Shown: piece by piece, positions 6,981 through 8,307 of the stretch
How positions within the stretch are numbered: position 1 is the first letter of the stretch
How the letters are laid out: the number at the start of each line of letters is the position of its first letter
Source: Sphingomonas sp. UBA4766
GTDB taxonomy: Bacteria > Pseudomonadota > Alphaproteobacteria > Sphingomonadales > Sphingomonadaceae
Assembly: GCA_002403415.1 (NCBI GenBank)
Contig: DHHS01000132.1
Location: 1 to 8,307 of the forward strand
DNA: 8,307 nucleotides
Direction: 5' to 3'
The notes under the pieces: model-generated
Databases searched by the model: none
What the model was told of the DNA's origin: nothing
What the model saw: only the letters and a program-made list of their open reading frames with translations
Position numbers and translations under genes: made by a program

Positions 6981-8307
6981 TCAGATGTGGATCGCTTTGC
7001 CGGTCACGCCCATCGCGGCTTCCTTCAGCGCTTCGGCATGTGTGGGGTGCGCGTGGCAAGTATAGGCGATGTCCTCGCTCGTCGCGCCGAACTCCATCGC
7101 TTGCGCTGCCTGCGCGATCATCGACCCGCCGACGCTCGCGATCACCCACACGCCCAGCACCCGGTCGGTCGTGGCATCGGCAATCACTTTCACAAAGCCA
7201 TCGGGCTCGTGATTGGTTTTCGCGCGGCTGTTGGCGAGCATCGGGAATTTGCCGACATTCACCGTGCCCCGCTCACGCGCCGCTTCCTCGGTCAAGCCGA
7301 CGCCAGCGATTTCGGGCCAAGTATAGACGACGCTGGGGATCACATCATGGTTCACAATCCCGGTGTGCCCGGCGATGTTTTCGGCCACCGCCACGCCCTC
7401 ATCCTCGGCCTTGTGCGCGAGCATCGGCCCCGGCACGACATCGCCAATCGCCCAGATGCCGGGGGTGCCGGTTTGAAAACGGTGGTCGATTTCGATCTGT
7501 CCGCGCTGGTTGGGAGTAATGCCCGCTGCTGCAAGGTTGAGACCGTCGGTATTAGGACGGCGACCGATCGAGACAAGCACATGGCTGGCCGCGATTACTT
7601 CGGCCGCGCCCCCTGCGGCGGGCTCGACCGTGACCGACGCGGTGCCGCCCTCAACCGACACCCCGGTTACCTTGGTCGACAGCTTGAACTCGATGCCCTG
7701 TTTCTTGAAAATCTTCTGCGCTTCCTTGCGGACTTCGCCATCAAAGCCGGGTAAAATCTGGTCAAGATATTCAACACACGTCACTTTCGCGCCCAGCCGT
7801 TTCCAAACGCTGCCAAGCTCCAGCCCAATCACCCCGCCGCCGATGACGACGAGATGGTCGGGCACGCTTTCAAATTCGAGCGCACCGGTCGACGACACGA
7901 TGGTTTGCTCATCAATCTCCACGCCGGGCAGCGGAGTCACGCTGGAGCCCGTTGCGATGACGATGTTCTTCGCACGATAACTGGTGCCTGCAACATCGAC
8001 CGTATCGGTGCCGGTGAATTTGGCATGGCCCTTCAGCCAATCGACTTTGTTCTTTTTGAACAGGAACGCGATGCCGCCGGTGAGCTGCTTGACCGCGTCG
8101 CGCCGCTGCCCGTGCAGGGCTTCCATATCAAGCTCGACCGCGCCAAGCTTGATGCCAAGCTTGGCCATCATGCCATCGGCGGCATTGTTGTAAAATTCGC
8201 TGGCGTGCAGCATCGCTTTCGACGGGATGCAGCCGACATTCAGGCAGGTGCCGCCGAGCGTTTCCCGGCTTTCCACACACGCGGTTTTCAGCCCAAGCTG
8301 GCTCGCG
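6981..8307 (-). CDS. lpdA: Dihydrolipoamide dehydrogenase (E3), 5' end beyond window
   Basis: This is the FAD- and NAD-dependent E3 subunit that reoxidises dihydrolipoyl groups of 2-oxoacid dehydrogenase complexes and glycine cleavage. There are 441 complete codons in the window. The frame runs open off the right edge, and the residues before the GTG at 8276 (ASQLGLKTAC) continue the family alignment, so that GTG is not the start. About 25 N-terminal residues holding the FAD GxGxxG motif are missing. Numbered from the first complete codon, the redox disulfide is CLNVGC (21-26). The NAD-binding glycine motif is GGGVIGLELG (156-165). The second FAD segment is AIGDVVPGPMLAHKAEDEG (286-304). The catalytic pair is H420 and E425 in HPTHAE. 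The segment usually reading GVHIIG reads GVWVIA here, as I recall from sphingomonad homologues. The gene is followed 8 nt later by the PepSY gene in a probable operon. Which E1/E2 complex it serves would be shown by genes to the right. Confidence 0.97.
   Translation of the reverse strand, partial: ASQLGLKTACVESRETLGGTCLNVGCIPSKAMLHASEFYNNAADGMMAKLGIKLGAVELDMEALHGQRRDAVKQLTGGIAFLFKKNKVDWLKGHAKFTGTDTVDVAGTSYRAKNIVIATGSSVTPLPGVEIDEQTIVSSTGALEFESVPDHLVVIGGGVIGLELGSVWKRLGAKVTCVEYLDQILPGFDGEVRKEAQKIFKKQGIEFKLSTKVTGVSVEGGTASVTVEPAAGGAAEVIAASHVLVSIGRRPNTDGLNLAAAGITPNQRGQIEIDHRFQTGTPGIWAIGDVVPGPMLAHKAEDEGVAVAENIAGHTGIVNHDVIPSVVYTWPEIAGVGLTEEAARERGTVNVGKFPMLANSRAKTNHEPDGFVKVIADATTDRVLGVWVIASVGGSMIAQAAQAMEFGATSEDIAYTCHAHPTHAEALKEAAMGVTGKAIHI

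Noticed and set aside
6973..7149. Longer PepSY start adding 59 residues
   Set aside because: The extension lies inside the lpdA coding sequence in another frame and is arginine- and aspartate-rich without hydrophobic or family character. The tandem ATG after the lpdA stop fits the family N-terminus.
8274..8276. GTG as the start of lpdA
   Set aside because: It falls inside the conserved N-terminal FAD region; residues upstream of it still match the family, so the gene simply continues past the window edge.
1..8307. tRNA, rRNA, CRISPR array, insertion sequence or phage element
   Set aside because: No repeat-spacer pattern, transposase, terminal repeats, or cloverleaf-like sequence was seen on either strand by eye.

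Overview
This is GC-rich DNA with dense, mostly intact genes, and it looks like an alphaproteobacterial chromosome, most likely a sphingomonad. Three things support that. The LexA-type operator GTTC-N7-GTTC in front of uvrA is the Alphaproteobacteria form. UvrA has the CPVSG variant of its first zinc motif, which I recall from alphaproteobacterial UvrA. The C-terminal region of the dihydrolipoamide dehydrogenase and the PepSY protein's WGLHIMD stretch resemble sphingomonad versions as I remember them. No search was run, so the taxonomic call is an inference.

Layout from left to right. A minus-strand block holds, in transcription order, an alpha/beta hydrolase (4168-3428), uvrA (3384-472) and a small cold-shock protein gene (280-71). 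A plus-strand gene (4379-6175) encodes a large exported protein with one c-type haem motif, which I cannot assign to a named family; it is divergent from the hydrolase across a 210-bp gap. A second minus-strand block runs from the right edge: lpdA (its 5' end is cut off by the window edge) followed 8 nt later by a two-helix PepSY membrane protein (6972-6289). That block converges on the cytochrome gene.

The best-supported regulatory feature is the LexA box at 3393-3407, in the 43-nt gap between the hydrolase and uvrA. It puts uvrA under SOS control and overlaps a plausible -10 element so close to the ATG that the uvrA mRNA may be leaderless. The cold-shock gene has an 8-bp match between its Shine-Dalgarno and a pyrimidine tract about 55 nt upstream, which could mask the ribosome binding site.

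The genes mostly look like ordinary housekeeping neighbours: DNA repair, cold-shock RNA chaperone, 2-oxoacid dehydrogenase E3. I see no mobile element, CRISPR array, tRNA, rRNA or coherent new multi-gene system. The least understood item is the 598-residue monohaem protein. No gene-free stretch exceeds 300 bases; the gaps (281-471, 3385-3427, 4169-4378, 6176-6288) are described individually.
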